From the NCBI RefSeq assembly GCF_000424005.1, contig NZ_AUJB01000010.1, positions 1 through 64,000 of the forward strand: 64,000 nucleotides of DNA. Reading direction: 5' to 3'. This document shows, piece by piece, positions 44,300-52,520 of the stretch. The stretch comes from Pseudobutyrivibrio ruminis CF1b. Its GTDB lineage: Bacteria; Bacillota; Clostridia; Lachnospirales; Lachnospiraceae. Every line of letters begins with the position of its first letter. The stretch's first letter is position 1. The translations under genes were made by a program, and so were the position numbers. The notes beneath the pieces were generated by a model, which saw only the letters and a list, made by a program, of their open reading frames with translations, was not told the origin of the DNA and searched no databases.

Positions 44300-45547
44300 A
44301 TGGTTAATCAAACAATTATTATCAAAGCAAGAATGTTGGGAAATGTGGAGGTTTTGTACAATGATAAGCCTTTCACAATCGAGCGAAACAATACTACAAA
44401 GGTAAATCAGCTTTTCCAGATGTTACTATATTATACAAATGGTTTACCTCGTGAGCAGGTAATGTACAACTTGTTCCATAACGAGGATATAGCTGATGAG
44501 TCTAACAGCTTAAGAGCGCTTGTCTTCAGATTAAGAAAGGCACTTCCAAAGGTAGGCCTTCCAGATGAAGATTATGTACACGTAAAGCGCGGAACATATC
44601 GCATCAGTCCAAACGTAACAGTGGAATGCGATGCTATTGAATTTGAGAACATTGCAAGACAGGCTCTTGCTTCAGAAGATATAAAAGAGCAGCAGAAGCT
44701 TTTAGAGGAAGCTGTTAAGCTTTACAACGGAGACTTTTTACCTGGTCTCAGCGGCGTTGAATGGGTTGTAACAGTTCAGGTTAAGCTTAAGAAGCTCTAT
44801 GACAGATGCTTAAAGCAGCTTATGGAAATGTACGTACTTCAGGAGAAGTTCGACAAGCTCTATAAGGTAAGTCATAAGGCAGATGGATTATATCCATACG
44901 ACAACTGGCAGACATATGAGATGCAGGCTCTTATCGAGCTTGGTAAGGCTAAGGAAGCTCTTAAGCTTTACGAGGATACAGAGGCTCTCATGTTCCAGGA
45001 GCTTGGTGTTTCTGTTTCAGCAGGAATGTCTGAGCAACTCAACAAGCTTGGCGAGCAGATTAAGAATAATACAGATGTAATCAGTGAAGTTAAGAAGAAT
45101 CTTGATACTTCTAAAGAAGATATCGAGGGTGCATTCTACTGCACATATCCTATCTTCGTTGAGAGCTATAGATACATTAAGCGTGTAATCCGTCGTTCTG
45201 GTCAGTCTGCATGGCTTATGCTTTGCACAATTACTGACGGCAAGGGATTCGCCCTTAACGATTCAGATCGTTTAAATCTTCTTTCAGACGAGCTTTCTGA
45301 GGCAATCAGAACATCAGCCCGTGGAGGAGATATGTACGCAAGATACAGCAACAACCAGTTTGTTGTACTTCTCCTTGATATTACTCAGGAGGATTGTGTA
45401 CTGGTTCAGGCCAGAATTAATGAGAACCTCAGCAAGGAATCTAGAAAGAGATACATTAAATATCACCTTGCTCCAGTTAATTTGGCAAGTGCAGGAACTG
45501 ATAACGATACAGATGAGCTTCAGGATATTGTAAGGGGTGAAGATTAA
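44300..45547 (+). CDS. BTAD-type regulator with degenerate GGDEF-like C-terminus
   Basis: A 415-residue protein. The first about 95 residues are an OmpR/SARP-type winged helix (NSLRALVFRLRKALP, VKRGTYRISP). A bacterial transcriptional activator (BTAD) helical domain with TPR-like repeats follows (about 105-255). The last about 140 residues resemble a GGDEF domain, but the signature is S-N-N-Q-F (in YARYSNNQFVVLL, about residue 350), so cyclic-di-GMP synthesis is unlikely. ATG 44300 follows a GGGATG-rich region; a GTG one codon earlier is also possible. It is the first gene of the pilus-like operon and probably its regulator. The next gene overlaps it by one base. Confidence 0.72.
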   Translation: MVNQTIIIKARMLGNVEVLYNDKPFTIERNNTTKVNQLFQMLLYYTNGLPREQVMYNLFHNEDIADESNSLRALVFRLRKALPKVGLPDEDYVHVKRGTYRISPNVTVECDAIEFENIARQALASEDIKEQQKLLEEAVKLYNGDFLPGLSGVEWVVTVQVKLKKLYDRCLKQLMEMYVLQEKFDKLYKVSHKADGLYPYDNWQTYEMQALIELGKAKEALKLYEDTEALMFQELGVSVSAGMSEQLNKLGEQIKNNTDVISEVKKNLDTSKEDIEGAFYCTYPIFVESYRYIKRVIRRSGQSAWLMLCTITDGKGFALNDSDRLNLLSDELSEAIRTSARGGDMYARYSNNQFVVLLLDITQEDCVLVQARINENLSKESRKRYIKYHLAPVNLASAGTDNDTDELQDIVRGED

Positions 45548-45969
45548 TGCCAGTATCAGCTAGAATGAAAAGAACTCCAAATTGTGTTGGAATCTGCATT
45601 GATGAGGCAAAGAATGGTTTTAAGGGAAGAGTATACAACTGCTTTTCCAAGGAGCCACAGAGCTTCAATGATATCAATGAGATGTTTTATATAGTAGAAG
45701 GTGTTATGGACGCACTGAATTTCCCAGCGGTCAAGACCAAGAACAGAGCTTTCAAAAAGACTTCTGTAGACTTTGAGGTAAAACCTATTGATGTGGAAAA
45801 TAAGGTTTTGGAAGCTGAGGAGCTTATTCCTGCAGACGCTAAGAATGGCTACGTAGTTATGGTTACAAGCCGTGATAACGTTACATGGCAGGGAATGATT
45901 TATGACAAAAAGAAAGATGTTGAATTTACTTTCAATAGTGAGGTAGAACTTATAAGATTGCTGAAATAA
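45547..45969 (+). CDS. Uncharacterised protein of the pilus-like operon
   Basis: A 140-residue soluble protein I do not recognise. It has no signal peptide or membrane helix. Its sequence alternates predicted strands and helices (GICIDEAKNGFKGRVYNCF; MFYIVEGVMDALNFP; GYVVMVTSRDNVTWQGMIYD), suggesting a small alpha/beta domain. The start codon overlaps the stop of the BTAD gene (TAATG), so the two are probably made together and may interact. It precedes the transglutaminase-like lipoprotein by 23 bases. Confidence 0.65.
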   Translation: MPVSARMKRTPNCVGICIDEAKNGFKGRVYNCFSKEPQSFNDINEMFYIVEGVMDALNFPAVKTKNRAFKKTSVDFEVKPIDVENKVLEAEELIPADAKNGYVVMVTSRDNVTWQGMIYDKKKDVEFTFNSEVELIRLLK

Positions 45970-45992
45970 TGTAGAGCAAGTGGAGGAAGCAA

Positions 45993-46967
45993 GTGGGAAG
46001 ATTTAAGTATTTGCTTTCACTGATTGTTCTGAGTATTAGCCTTGTGGCATGCGGAACCCTGGAGGGGACATCTGCATTACAAAACAGCGGGCCAGGTGAT
46101 ACAGCAAGCGCATCATCGGGAGGCACTCAGGCGAAAGGATCCCAGGGTGCCAGAACCAACCAGATAAATGTGCTTGAACCTGTGGCTAGTGGTGTTACTG
46201 TTTACGGAAACAATGACGCCTCTATTGACGCCAGCAACGCTGCTGATGGATATGTGATGGTAAAGTACACCGGAAGTGCCGCAAAGGTTAGAATGCTAAT
46301 AGAGACACCAGCAGGGAATACATACAATTATCTGATGGCGCTTGATGGAAACTATGATGTTTATCCATTGTCTGAAGGTAGCGGAAAATACAAAATCGGT
46401 GTCTATGAGAACCTACACGATGACCAGTATGCAGCAGCATTTACTCAGTCAGTGAATGTCACTCTAAAAGACCAATTTAGCATGTTCCTGTACCCTAATG
46501 CCTATGTGGATTTTAATGCAAATTCAAAGGCTGTATTGAAGGGCGCAGAGCTGGCGGCAGGATGTAATACCGACCTTGAAGTGGTTCAGAATGTATATCA
46601 TTACATTATTGAAAACGTAAGTTATGACCATCAAAAGGCGGCTACAGTCCAGTCAGGCTATATTCCAACGGTGGATAGGACATTGGCCACTGGAACCGGA
46701 ATATGCTTCGACTATGCCTCTTTAATGGGCGCAATGCTAAGGTCACAGGGCATACCAACCAGACTAGAGATTGGCTATGCTGGAACAGAGTATCATGCAT
46801 GGATATCTGTTTATATTCAAGAGGTAGGCTGGATAGACAAGATAATACAATTTGACGGTACAACATGGACTTTGATGGATCCAACACTTGGTTCCTATGC
46901 AAGCAAGAGCGTAGTTAAGAAATATCTAGAAGACAATACCTATTACCAGTTAAAGTATAAATATTAA
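45993..46967 (+). CDS. Transglutaminase-like lipoprotein
   Basis: A 324-residue protein starting at GTG with GGAGGA upstream. The N-terminus is a lipoprotein signal with lipobox SLVAC (Cys at residue 20), so it should be anchored on the outer membrane face. The C-terminal part is a transglutaminase-like cysteine peptidase fold with a complete triad: Cys238 in GTGICFDYA, His268 in EYHAWIS and Asp296 in LMDPTL. Such enzymes cleave or form peptide or isopeptide bonds. Its place before pilus-like genes suggests it acts on the exported proteins or on the wall. The target is unknown. Confidence 0.82.
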   Translation: MGRFKYLLSLIVLSISLVACGTLEGTSALQNSGPGDTASASSGGTQAKGSQGARTNQINVLEPVASGVTVYGNNDASIDASNAADGYVMVKYTGSAAKVRMLIETPAGNTYNYLMALDGNYDVYPLSEGSGKYKIGVYENLHDDQYAAAFTQSVNVTLKDQFSMFLYPNAYVDFNANSKAVLKGAELAAGCNTDLEVVQNVYHYIIENVSYDHQKAATVQSGYIPTVDRTLATGTGICFDYASLMGAMLRSQGIPTRLEIGYAGTEYHAWISVYIQEVGWIDKIIQFDGTTWTLMDPTLGSYASKSVVKKYLEDNTYYQLKYKY

Positions 46968-46978
46968 AGGGTGGGGCT

Positions 46979-48031
46979 ATGAGTGAGAAATCTAGAAAGA
47001 GATTAACGTCGGAAGAATTATATGCATTCTCAGATGAAATGGGAATGATGATTTCAAGTGGTGTATCAGCAATTCAGGGACTTACCATGATGATTGATGA
47101 ATCAGAAGGTGGTGAGGAAAAAGAGCTTCTTACAGAGATGGAGCAGGTTGTGGGAGAGACTGGTTCTCTTTCAAAGGCCATCGAAGGGGCAGGTGTCTTC
47201 CCTGATTATTTTGTAGAGATGGCAAAGATGGGTGAGCAGACCGGTAAAATGGATTCTGTTCTTGTTAATCTTGCGGCTCATTATTCAAGAGAAATGGCTA
47301 TCAGCAACGCCATTCGAAGTGCGGTTACTTATCCGCTTATGATGGTTGCAATGATGCTTGTAATCATTATCGTATTAGTTACAGAAATTATGCCTGTCTT
47401 TGACAGGGTCTTTAAGCAGCTGGGCGGCACAATGGACGGCCTTTCGGCAGGCTTTCTTTCAGTTGGAAAATTCATGAAGAGCAATGGCGTATTATTCTTA
47501 ATTCTTTTGGCTGCCATTGTGGTATATCTCATCGTTATTAACAAAACTTCATGGGGCAAGGAGCACCGAAACGGAATCCTTTACAAGAGCCCAAGATTTA
47601 AGTCTATTCATTCAAAGATTGCTACCAGCCGTTTTGCATCTGCTATGGCAATGACACTTTCAAGTGGTATGGACGTAATGCAGTCGCTGGATGTAAGTGG
47701 ACGTATTGTAGATGCTCCGGAATTCGAGCAGAAGGTGGAGAAATGTAAGGATGCCTTCGCAGATACAATGGATGTAGGAAAGGCATTTTCTATGTCAGGT
47801 ATCTTTGGCGGCCTATATGGAAGAATGGCTATTTTAGGAGCAAAAACAGGAAATATGGAGACTGTTTTGGAGAAGGTAGCTACAACATATCAGCAGGAGG
47901 CAGATGAGGAGATTAACGATTTAATCGCTGTTGTAGAGCCAACACTGGTTATTATCCTTTCTGTTATCGTTGGAATTATCCTTCTTTCAGTTATGTTACC
48001 ACTGTTAAACATTATGTCAGGGATGATTTAA
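46979..48031 (+). CDS. Type II secretion / type IV pilus inner-membrane protein (GspF/PilC family)
   Basis: A 350-residue platform protein with two repeated F domains (about residues 10-130 and 210-335; MISSGVSAIQGL and TLSSGMDVMQSL are the matching motifs) and three membrane segments, the last ending LLSVMLPLLNIMSGMI. GspF/PilC proteins couple cytoplasmic ATPases to the growing pilin or pseudopilin fibre. GGTGGGG precedes the start. It lies 11 bases after the lipoprotein gene and one base before the next gene. Confidence 0.9.
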   Translation: MSEKSRKRLTSEELYAFSDEMGMMISSGVSAIQGLTMMIDESEGGEEKELLTEMEQVVGETGSLSKAIEGAGVFPDYFVEMAKMGEQTGKMDSVLVNLAAHYSREMAISNAIRSAVTYPLMMVAMMLVIIIVLVTEIMPVFDRVFKQLGGTMDGLSAGFLSVGKFMKSNGVLFLILLAAIVVYLIVINKTSWGKEHRNGILYKSPRFKSIHSKIATSRFASAMAMTLSSGMDVMQSLDVSGRIVDAPEFEQKVEKCKDAFADTMDVGKAFSMSGIFGGLYGRMAILGAKTGNMETVLEKVATTYQQEADEEINDLIAVVEPTLVIILSVIVGIILLSVMLPLLNIMSGMI

Positions 48032-48032
48032 T

Positions 48033-48389
48033 ATGGCTAAAACAAGATTTGGAAGCCTTGATGGCATTCATCAAATCAGAAAAAAGAATGTGGCCTCCAC
48101 GACACTTATTTCTGCAGGCCTGTTCATTCTCATATTTATTGGTTTTTTGTTTGCGGTATCAGCAGCATCTAAGGGGTCTGTAGACGAGCAGAAAAATAAT
48201 CTGTCAGCAGCCATCGACAGGGCTGTTATGCAGTGCTATGTCACAGAGGGCCGTTATCCTGAGAGCTTTGAATACCTGAAGGAAAATTATGGAATTATCT
48301 ATGATGACGAGCTATTCAGGGTGGATTATGTAATCTTTGGAACTAATATGAAGCCTGATATTACCATTATAAATATCGGTGAAAGGTAG
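48033..48389 (+). CDS. Pilin-like small membrane protein 1
   Basis: A 118-residue protein with about 22 positively charged N-terminal residues, a single hydrophobic helix (about 24-47) and a small globular part. The motif MQCYVTEGRYPESFEYLKENY is of the kind seen after the helix in GspG-like pseudopilins. There is no Gly followed by a Glu five residues later before the helix, so normal prepilin processing is doubtful. It follows the GspF-like gene by one base. I regard it as pilin-like by context and architecture. Confidence 0.6.
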   Translation: MAKTRFGSLDGIHQIRKKNVASTTLISAGLFILIFIGFLFAVSAASKGSVDEQKNNLSAAIDRAVMQCYVTEGRYPESFEYLKENYGIIYDDELFRVDYVIFGTNMKPDITIINIGER

Positions 48390-48407
48390 TTTGGGGAGGA
48401 AAAAGCC

Positions 48408-48953
48408 TTGGCAATGAACAAGAATCGATTGAGAAAACATAATATCGATATCATGTTCCTTATGATTCTTTTTTTGATATTCACTTTTTCTGCAGTGAGT
48501 GTTCTTTTGCTTGCCGTAAATTCTTATAAAGCAGTAGTAGTATCAAATGAGAAGAATTCAAACACGAGAGCTGCAACGGCTTACATCAGAGAGAAAGTGC
48601 GCCAGCACGATAAGATGGGAAGTGTTGAGATAGCAGATATTGATGGTATTGAAGCAATCAGGATGTATGAGGGCGAGGATTATTATCTTTATATCTACTA
48701 TATGGATGGTTACCTCATGGAATTAGAGGCAAAGGAAGACGCTGGTGTAACTGCAGATTTTGGAAATCAGCTGATTGCTATAAATGGATTGGACTTTAGT
48801 TGGAAGAACAATCAACTTATAGAGGTGGAGGTAGAAGAGACTACAGGAGAGAAGAAAGTAGTAGATATAGGAATTAAATCTATAGTTAACAATATAGAAG
48901 AAACCTCTGAAACTAAGGAGATTTTAGAAGAGGAGGTGGCAAATGAAGACTAG
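48408..48953 (+). CDS. DUF4860-type pilus-associated protein
   Basis: A 181-residue protein with one N-terminal membrane helix (about residues 15-40) and a beta-rich outer domain (YYLYIYYMDGYLMELEA). It resembles the DUF4860 family, which I recall beside pilus-like genes in Lachnospiraceae. The TTG start at 48408 has GGGGAGGA seven bases before it; ATG 48414 is a close alternative. There is no prepilin motif; the helix is entered by NIDIMFLM, with Asp rather than Glu. A Glu-rich C-terminal tail ends in an 11-base overlap with the next gene. Confidence 0.65.
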   Translation: MAMNKNRLRKHNIDIMFLMILFLIFTFSAVSVLLLAVNSYKAVVVSNEKNSNTRAATAYIREKVRQHDKMGSVEIADIDGIEAIRMYEGEDYYLYIYYMDGYLMELEAKEDAGVTADFGNQLIAINGLDFSWKNNQLIEVEVEETTGEKKVVDIGIKSIVNNIEETSETKEILEEEVANED

Positions 48954-49323
48954 AAATAATGGCTCTCGAATCTTCATGACGGAGCTAATGTTTTCAATAT
49001 TATTCTTCATTATAGTATCAACGATATGTATTCAGTGCTTTGCTACCGCCTATGCAAAAAGCAAAGATGCAAGTGAAATCACAGGTGCAGTAAATGCAGC
49101 GACAAATGCAGCAGAGAGATATCTGACTGAGCCTGATTTCGAAGGATATACAGAATATTATGATGAAAACTGGCAAATAGTAAACGATGAGGGAGCATAC
49201 AAGACAACAGCTATAATTACTGAGTCTGAGAATAAAGAGAGTTGTCAGTCCCTACGAATAGTGGTAGCTACTGCAGAGGACAGGGAAATCTATTCATTAG
49301 TTGTGGAAAAAGCTTTGAAATAA
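48943..49323 (+). CDS. Pilin-like small membrane protein 2
   Basis: A 126-residue protein beginning MKTRNNGSR and then IFMTELMFSILFF. If cleaved before Ile it would have Glu at position 5 followed by a hydrophobic helix, just as in type IV pilins, but the residue before the cut is Arg instead of Gly. The helix spans about residues 14-34 and a short globular domain follows. AGGAGGT inside the preceding gene serves this start. The pilin relation is an inference from the helix pattern. Confidence 0.6.
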   Translation: MKTRNNGSRIFMTELMFSILFFIIVSTICIQCFATAYAKSKDASEITGAVNAATNAAERYLTEPDFEGYTEYYDENWQIVNDEGAYKTTAIITESENKESCQSLRIVVATAEDREIYSLVVEKALK

Positions 49324-49343
49324 GGGTATTGGTGTGGATTAGT

Positions 49344-49712
49344 ATGGAAGAGCAGAAGAGTCAAAATCGTACAATAATAAATATTGGAACCTCGCTGATG
49401 GTGGTAATTCTCATTGGCCTGGCTTTTGCTGTAATTGCGGCTCTGGCTATATCTTCCAGCCACAATAATTACAGCCTAAGCGACAAGCAGAGAGCCCACA
49501 CGGACGAATATTATGCAGCATCAAATGAGGCTTATGAAAAGATAGCAGCTACAAGCTGGGAAGATCAGGAATTTACAGTAAGTATCAATGATACACAGGA
49601 TTTAAACGTAAAGGTAAGTGGTGGTGAGATAGTCAGCTGGGAGGTTATCAATAACAGTAGCTGGGAGGCAGACAGTACTCAGCCGGTAATCACTTTGGAT
49701 GACTGGAATTAA
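49344..49712 (+). CDS. Pilin-like small membrane protein 3
   Basis: A 122-residue protein with an N-terminal helix (about residues 16-38) entered by NIGTSLMVVILIG. A Gly is present but position 5 after it is Val, as in minor pseudopilins of the GspK type that lack the Glu. The small outer domain is acidic, with several Trp near the end. The longer open frame starting at 49242 was rejected since it overlaps the previous gene extensively and ATG 49344 gives a normal topology; the ribosome site is weak. PilT follows nine bases later. Confidence 0.55.
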   Translation: MEEQKSQNRTIINIGTSLMVVILIGLAFAVIAALAISSSHNNYSLSDKQRAHTDEYYAASNEAYEKIAATSWEDQEFTVSINDTQDLNVKVSGGEIVSWEVINNSSWEADSTQPVITLDDWN

Positions 49713-49721
49713 GGAGGGACT

Positions 49722-50828
49722 ATGGCTGTAGATATCGTAACTTACTTAACAGATGCGGTAAAAAAGTACAGGGCTTCTGATGTATTTATCATCACAGGCC
49801 GAGAAATTTCCTTCAGAGTAAATGATATGGTCATGACCAGATCAGAGCTGGAAAGCAATAGCTTAGAGAAGTCTGAGCAGGATGATGGTCCTGTTATGCC
49901 TGCAAAGGCAGAGGAGCTGGTGACCCAGATTTACACACTTGCAAAAAGGGATATGGAATACTATAAGAAAAATGGTGATGACGATTTTTCTTTCGCAATA
50001 AAGGACGTTTCCCGTTTCAGAGTAAATGCCTTTAAACAGAGAGGTACCTATGCGGCAGTAGTACGTATTATTACATTCTCCCTGCCAGATTACAGGCATT
50101 TGGGCGTTCCTGAAACAGTTATTAATCTTTCCAATGAGTCAAAGGGACTGGTATTGGTTACAGGTCCGGCAGGAAGTGGTAAATCAACTACACTTTCATG
50201 TATTGTAGATAAGATTAATAAAAACTATAATAAGCATATTATCACCTTGGAGGATCCGGTTGAGTACCTCCACAGGCATGATAAGTCTATTGTTTCCCAG
50301 CGAGAAATTCATCTTGATACTGAAAATTACGTTACGGCTCTACGTGCGTCATTGCGCCAGAGCCCTGATGTTATTTTGCTTGGAGAGATGCGTGATGCAG
50401 AGACTATCTCTGTAGCTATGACCGCTGCAGAAACTGGACATTTGATTTTATCAACCCTTCATACTATAGGTGCGGCAAACACCATCGACAGAATTATCGA
50501 TGTATTCCCATCAGAACAGCAGCATCAGATTGCTCTGCAACTTTCAATGGTAATTAAGGCTGTAGTTTCTCAGCAGCTGGTTCCTGCTATAGATGGAACA
50601 CTGGTGCCTGCATTTGAGGTAATGACTGTCACACCGGCCATCAGAAACATGATTAGGGAGAATAAGGTGCCACAGATTGAGGGTGTAATTTACTCAAGTG
50701 ACACTGATGATATGGTTTCTATGGATTCCAGTCTTTACAAGTTGGTAAAGGATGGTAAAATCACTAAGGACACTGCGTTAGAATTTTCCGTTAACGCAGA
50801 AATGTTAGGAAGAAGATTAGGAGTGTAA
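49722..50828 (+). CDS. PilT-type retraction ATPase
   Basis: A 368-residue cytoplasmic hexameric ATPase. Walker A is GPAGSGKST (Lys154), the Asp box is ITLEDPVEYLH, Walker B is ILLGEMRD and the His box is TGHLILSTLHT. The AIRNMIRE motif (about residues 306-313) is the hallmark of PilT rather than PilB. PilT normally powers pilus retraction. It is the only ATPase of this locus; an assembly ATPase is not in the window. AAGGAGGG precedes the start. A 41-residue insertion before VTQIYTLAKR is somewhat longer than usual. Confidence 0.92.
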   Translation: MAVDIVTYLTDAVKKYRASDVFIITGREISFRVNDMVMTRSELESNSLEKSEQDDGPVMPAKAEELVTQIYTLAKRDMEYYKKNGDDDFSFAIKDVSRFRVNAFKQRGTYAAVVRIITFSLPDYRHLGVPETVINLSNESKGLVLVTGPAGSGKSTTLSCIVDKINKNYNKHIITLEDPVEYLHRHDKSIVSQREIHLDTENYVTALRASLRQSPDVILLGEMRDAETISVAMTAAETGHLILSTLHTIGAANTIDRIIDVFPSEQQHQIALQLSMVIKAVVSQQLVPAIDGTLVPAFEVMTVTPAIRNMIRENKVPQIEGVIYSSDTDDMVSMDSSLYKLVKDGKITKDTALEFSVNAEMLGRRLGV

Positions 50829-50837
50829 TGAAAAAGT

Positions 50838-52487
50838 ATGGAACAATTTAAGCCTATGCTGTTCACCTGTATGAAAAAATACAGCAAAGAACAGTTTGTA
50901 AAAGATGTTGTGTCTGGAATTATTGTGGCAATCATTGCATTGCCACTTTCTATTGCCTTGGCTCTTGCCTCTGGCGTAGGCCCAGAGCCAGGTCTGTACA
51001 CAGCTATCGTAGCAGGATTTTTAATTTCCTTCTTCGGTGGTAGTACAGTTCAGATTGCTGGCCCAACAGCTGCTTTTGCTACTATCGTAGCAGGCATTAT
51101 CGCCACTGATGGTATGGATGGCCTTATCATCGCTACTATCATGGCTGGTATTATCCTTATTTTACTTGGTGTATTTAAGGCTGGTGCGCTTATCAAGTTC
51201 ATCCCTTACACAATCACCACAGGATTTACAGCTGGTATCGCTGTTACAATTCTCATTGGTCAGTTCAAGGATTTCTTCGGTATGGATTTCCACGGCGAGA
51301 AGCCAATCGAGACAATGGATAAGCTTAAGCTTTTCTTTGTAAATATCGATACTATCAACTGGCAGGCAGTGCTTGTAGGTGTTGTTTGTCTTGCAGTGCT
51401 TATTATCTGGCCAAAGTTCTTCACAAAGGTTCCAGCATCTATTATTGCTGTATTCGTGGGAATCTTTATGGTGAAGGGACTTGGACTTAACGTAAACACA
51501 ATCGGTACTCTTTATCCTGATTTAAAGGCTGGATTACCATCTATCTCAGTTCCTCATTTCTCACTTGGAGTGATTAAGAATGAGATGCCAAATGCCTTTA
51601 CAATTGCTATTCTTGCTGCTATCGAGTCACTCCTTTCAGCTGTAGTTGCTGACGGAATGGTAAACAGCAAGCATAGAAGTAACCAGGAGCTTATTGGTCA
51701 GGGTATCGGAAATATTGGTTCAGTATTATTCGGTGGTATCCCTGCAACAGGTGCTATCGCCCGTACAGCAGCCAATATTAAGAATGGTGGACGTACACCA
51801 ATCGCTGGTATGGTTCACTCAATCACATTGCTTATTATCTTAGTAGTGCTTATGCCTTATGCAAAGTTCATTCCAATGCCATGTATCGCAGCTATTCTTT
51901 TCCAGGTAGCTTACAACATGTGCCAGTGGAGACCATTCGTAAGACTTGTAAAATATGCACCTAAGTCAGATATTATCGTGCTTGTGCTCACATTCGTACT
52001 CACAATCGTATTCGACCTTGTTGTAGCTATCGAGTGGGGTATGATCGTTGCTTGTATCCTCTTCATCAAGAGAATGAGCGAGGAGACACATGTAAGTGGC
52101 TGGACATACCAGAAAGATGATGAAGAGTTCGTTGATGACCTTCGTCCAGTTAAGAAAGAAATCCGCGTATACGAGATTACAGGACCTCTTTTCTTTGGTG
52201 TTTCAGATGCTCTTGCTGAAAGCATCAACGTAAAAGATTTCACTAAGGTTCTCGTTATGAGAATGCGTTCTGTTCCTGCTATCGATATCACAGCTCTTCG
52301 TGCTCTTAGAGATTTAGTGGAGCGTGCAGAGAAAAAGGGCGTTACAGTTGTATTCTCACATGTAAATGAACAGCCTCGTCAGATGATGGAAAGAGCTGAT
52401 TTCATTAAGCTTGTAGGCGAGGAAAACTTCCAGCCTAACATTGATGCCGCTCTTGATAGAGCAGAAGAAATCCTTTGGTTAAAGTAA
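50838..52487 (+). CDS. SulP-family anion permease with STAS domain
   Basis: A 549-residue transporter with about 12-14 membrane helices and a C-terminal STAS domain (about 440-540; LVMRMRSVPAIDITALRALR, with the Ser of anti-sigma antagonists replaced by Ile-Thr context). The signature PGLYTAIVAGFLISFFGGS is clear. Members move sulfate, bicarbonate or dicarboxylates; which one here cannot be told. It lies nine bases after pilT, probably on the same transcript, though no functional link is obvious. Confidence 0.9.
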   Translation: MEQFKPMLFTCMKKYSKEQFVKDVVSGIIVAIIALPLSIALALASGVGPEPGLYTAIVAGFLISFFGGSTVQIAGPTAAFATIVAGIIATDGMDGLIIATIMAGIILILLGVFKAGALIKFIPYTITTGFTAGIAVTILIGQFKDFFGMDFHGEKPIETMDKLKLFFVNIDTINWQAVLVGVVCLAVLIIWPKFFTKVPASIIAVFVGIFMVKGLGLNVNTIGTLYPDLKAGLPSISVPHFSLGVIKNEMPNAFTIAILAAIESLLSAVVADGMVNSKHRSNQELIGQGIGNIGSVLFGGIPATGAIARTAANIKNGGRTPIAGMVHSITLLIILVVLMPYAKFIPMPCIAAILFQVAYNMCQWRPFVRLVKYAPKSDIIVLVLTFVLTIVFDLVVAIEWGMIVACILFIKRMSEETHVSGWTYQKDDEEFVDDLRPVKKEIRVYEITGPLFFGVSDALAESINVKDFTKVLVMRMRSVPAIDITALRALRDLVERAEKKGVTVVFSHVNEQPRQMMERADFIKLVGEENFQPNIDAALDRAEEILWLK

Positions 52488-52520
52488 TTGGACTAGAATA
52501 TTTAATGCAGGTTTAACTAT

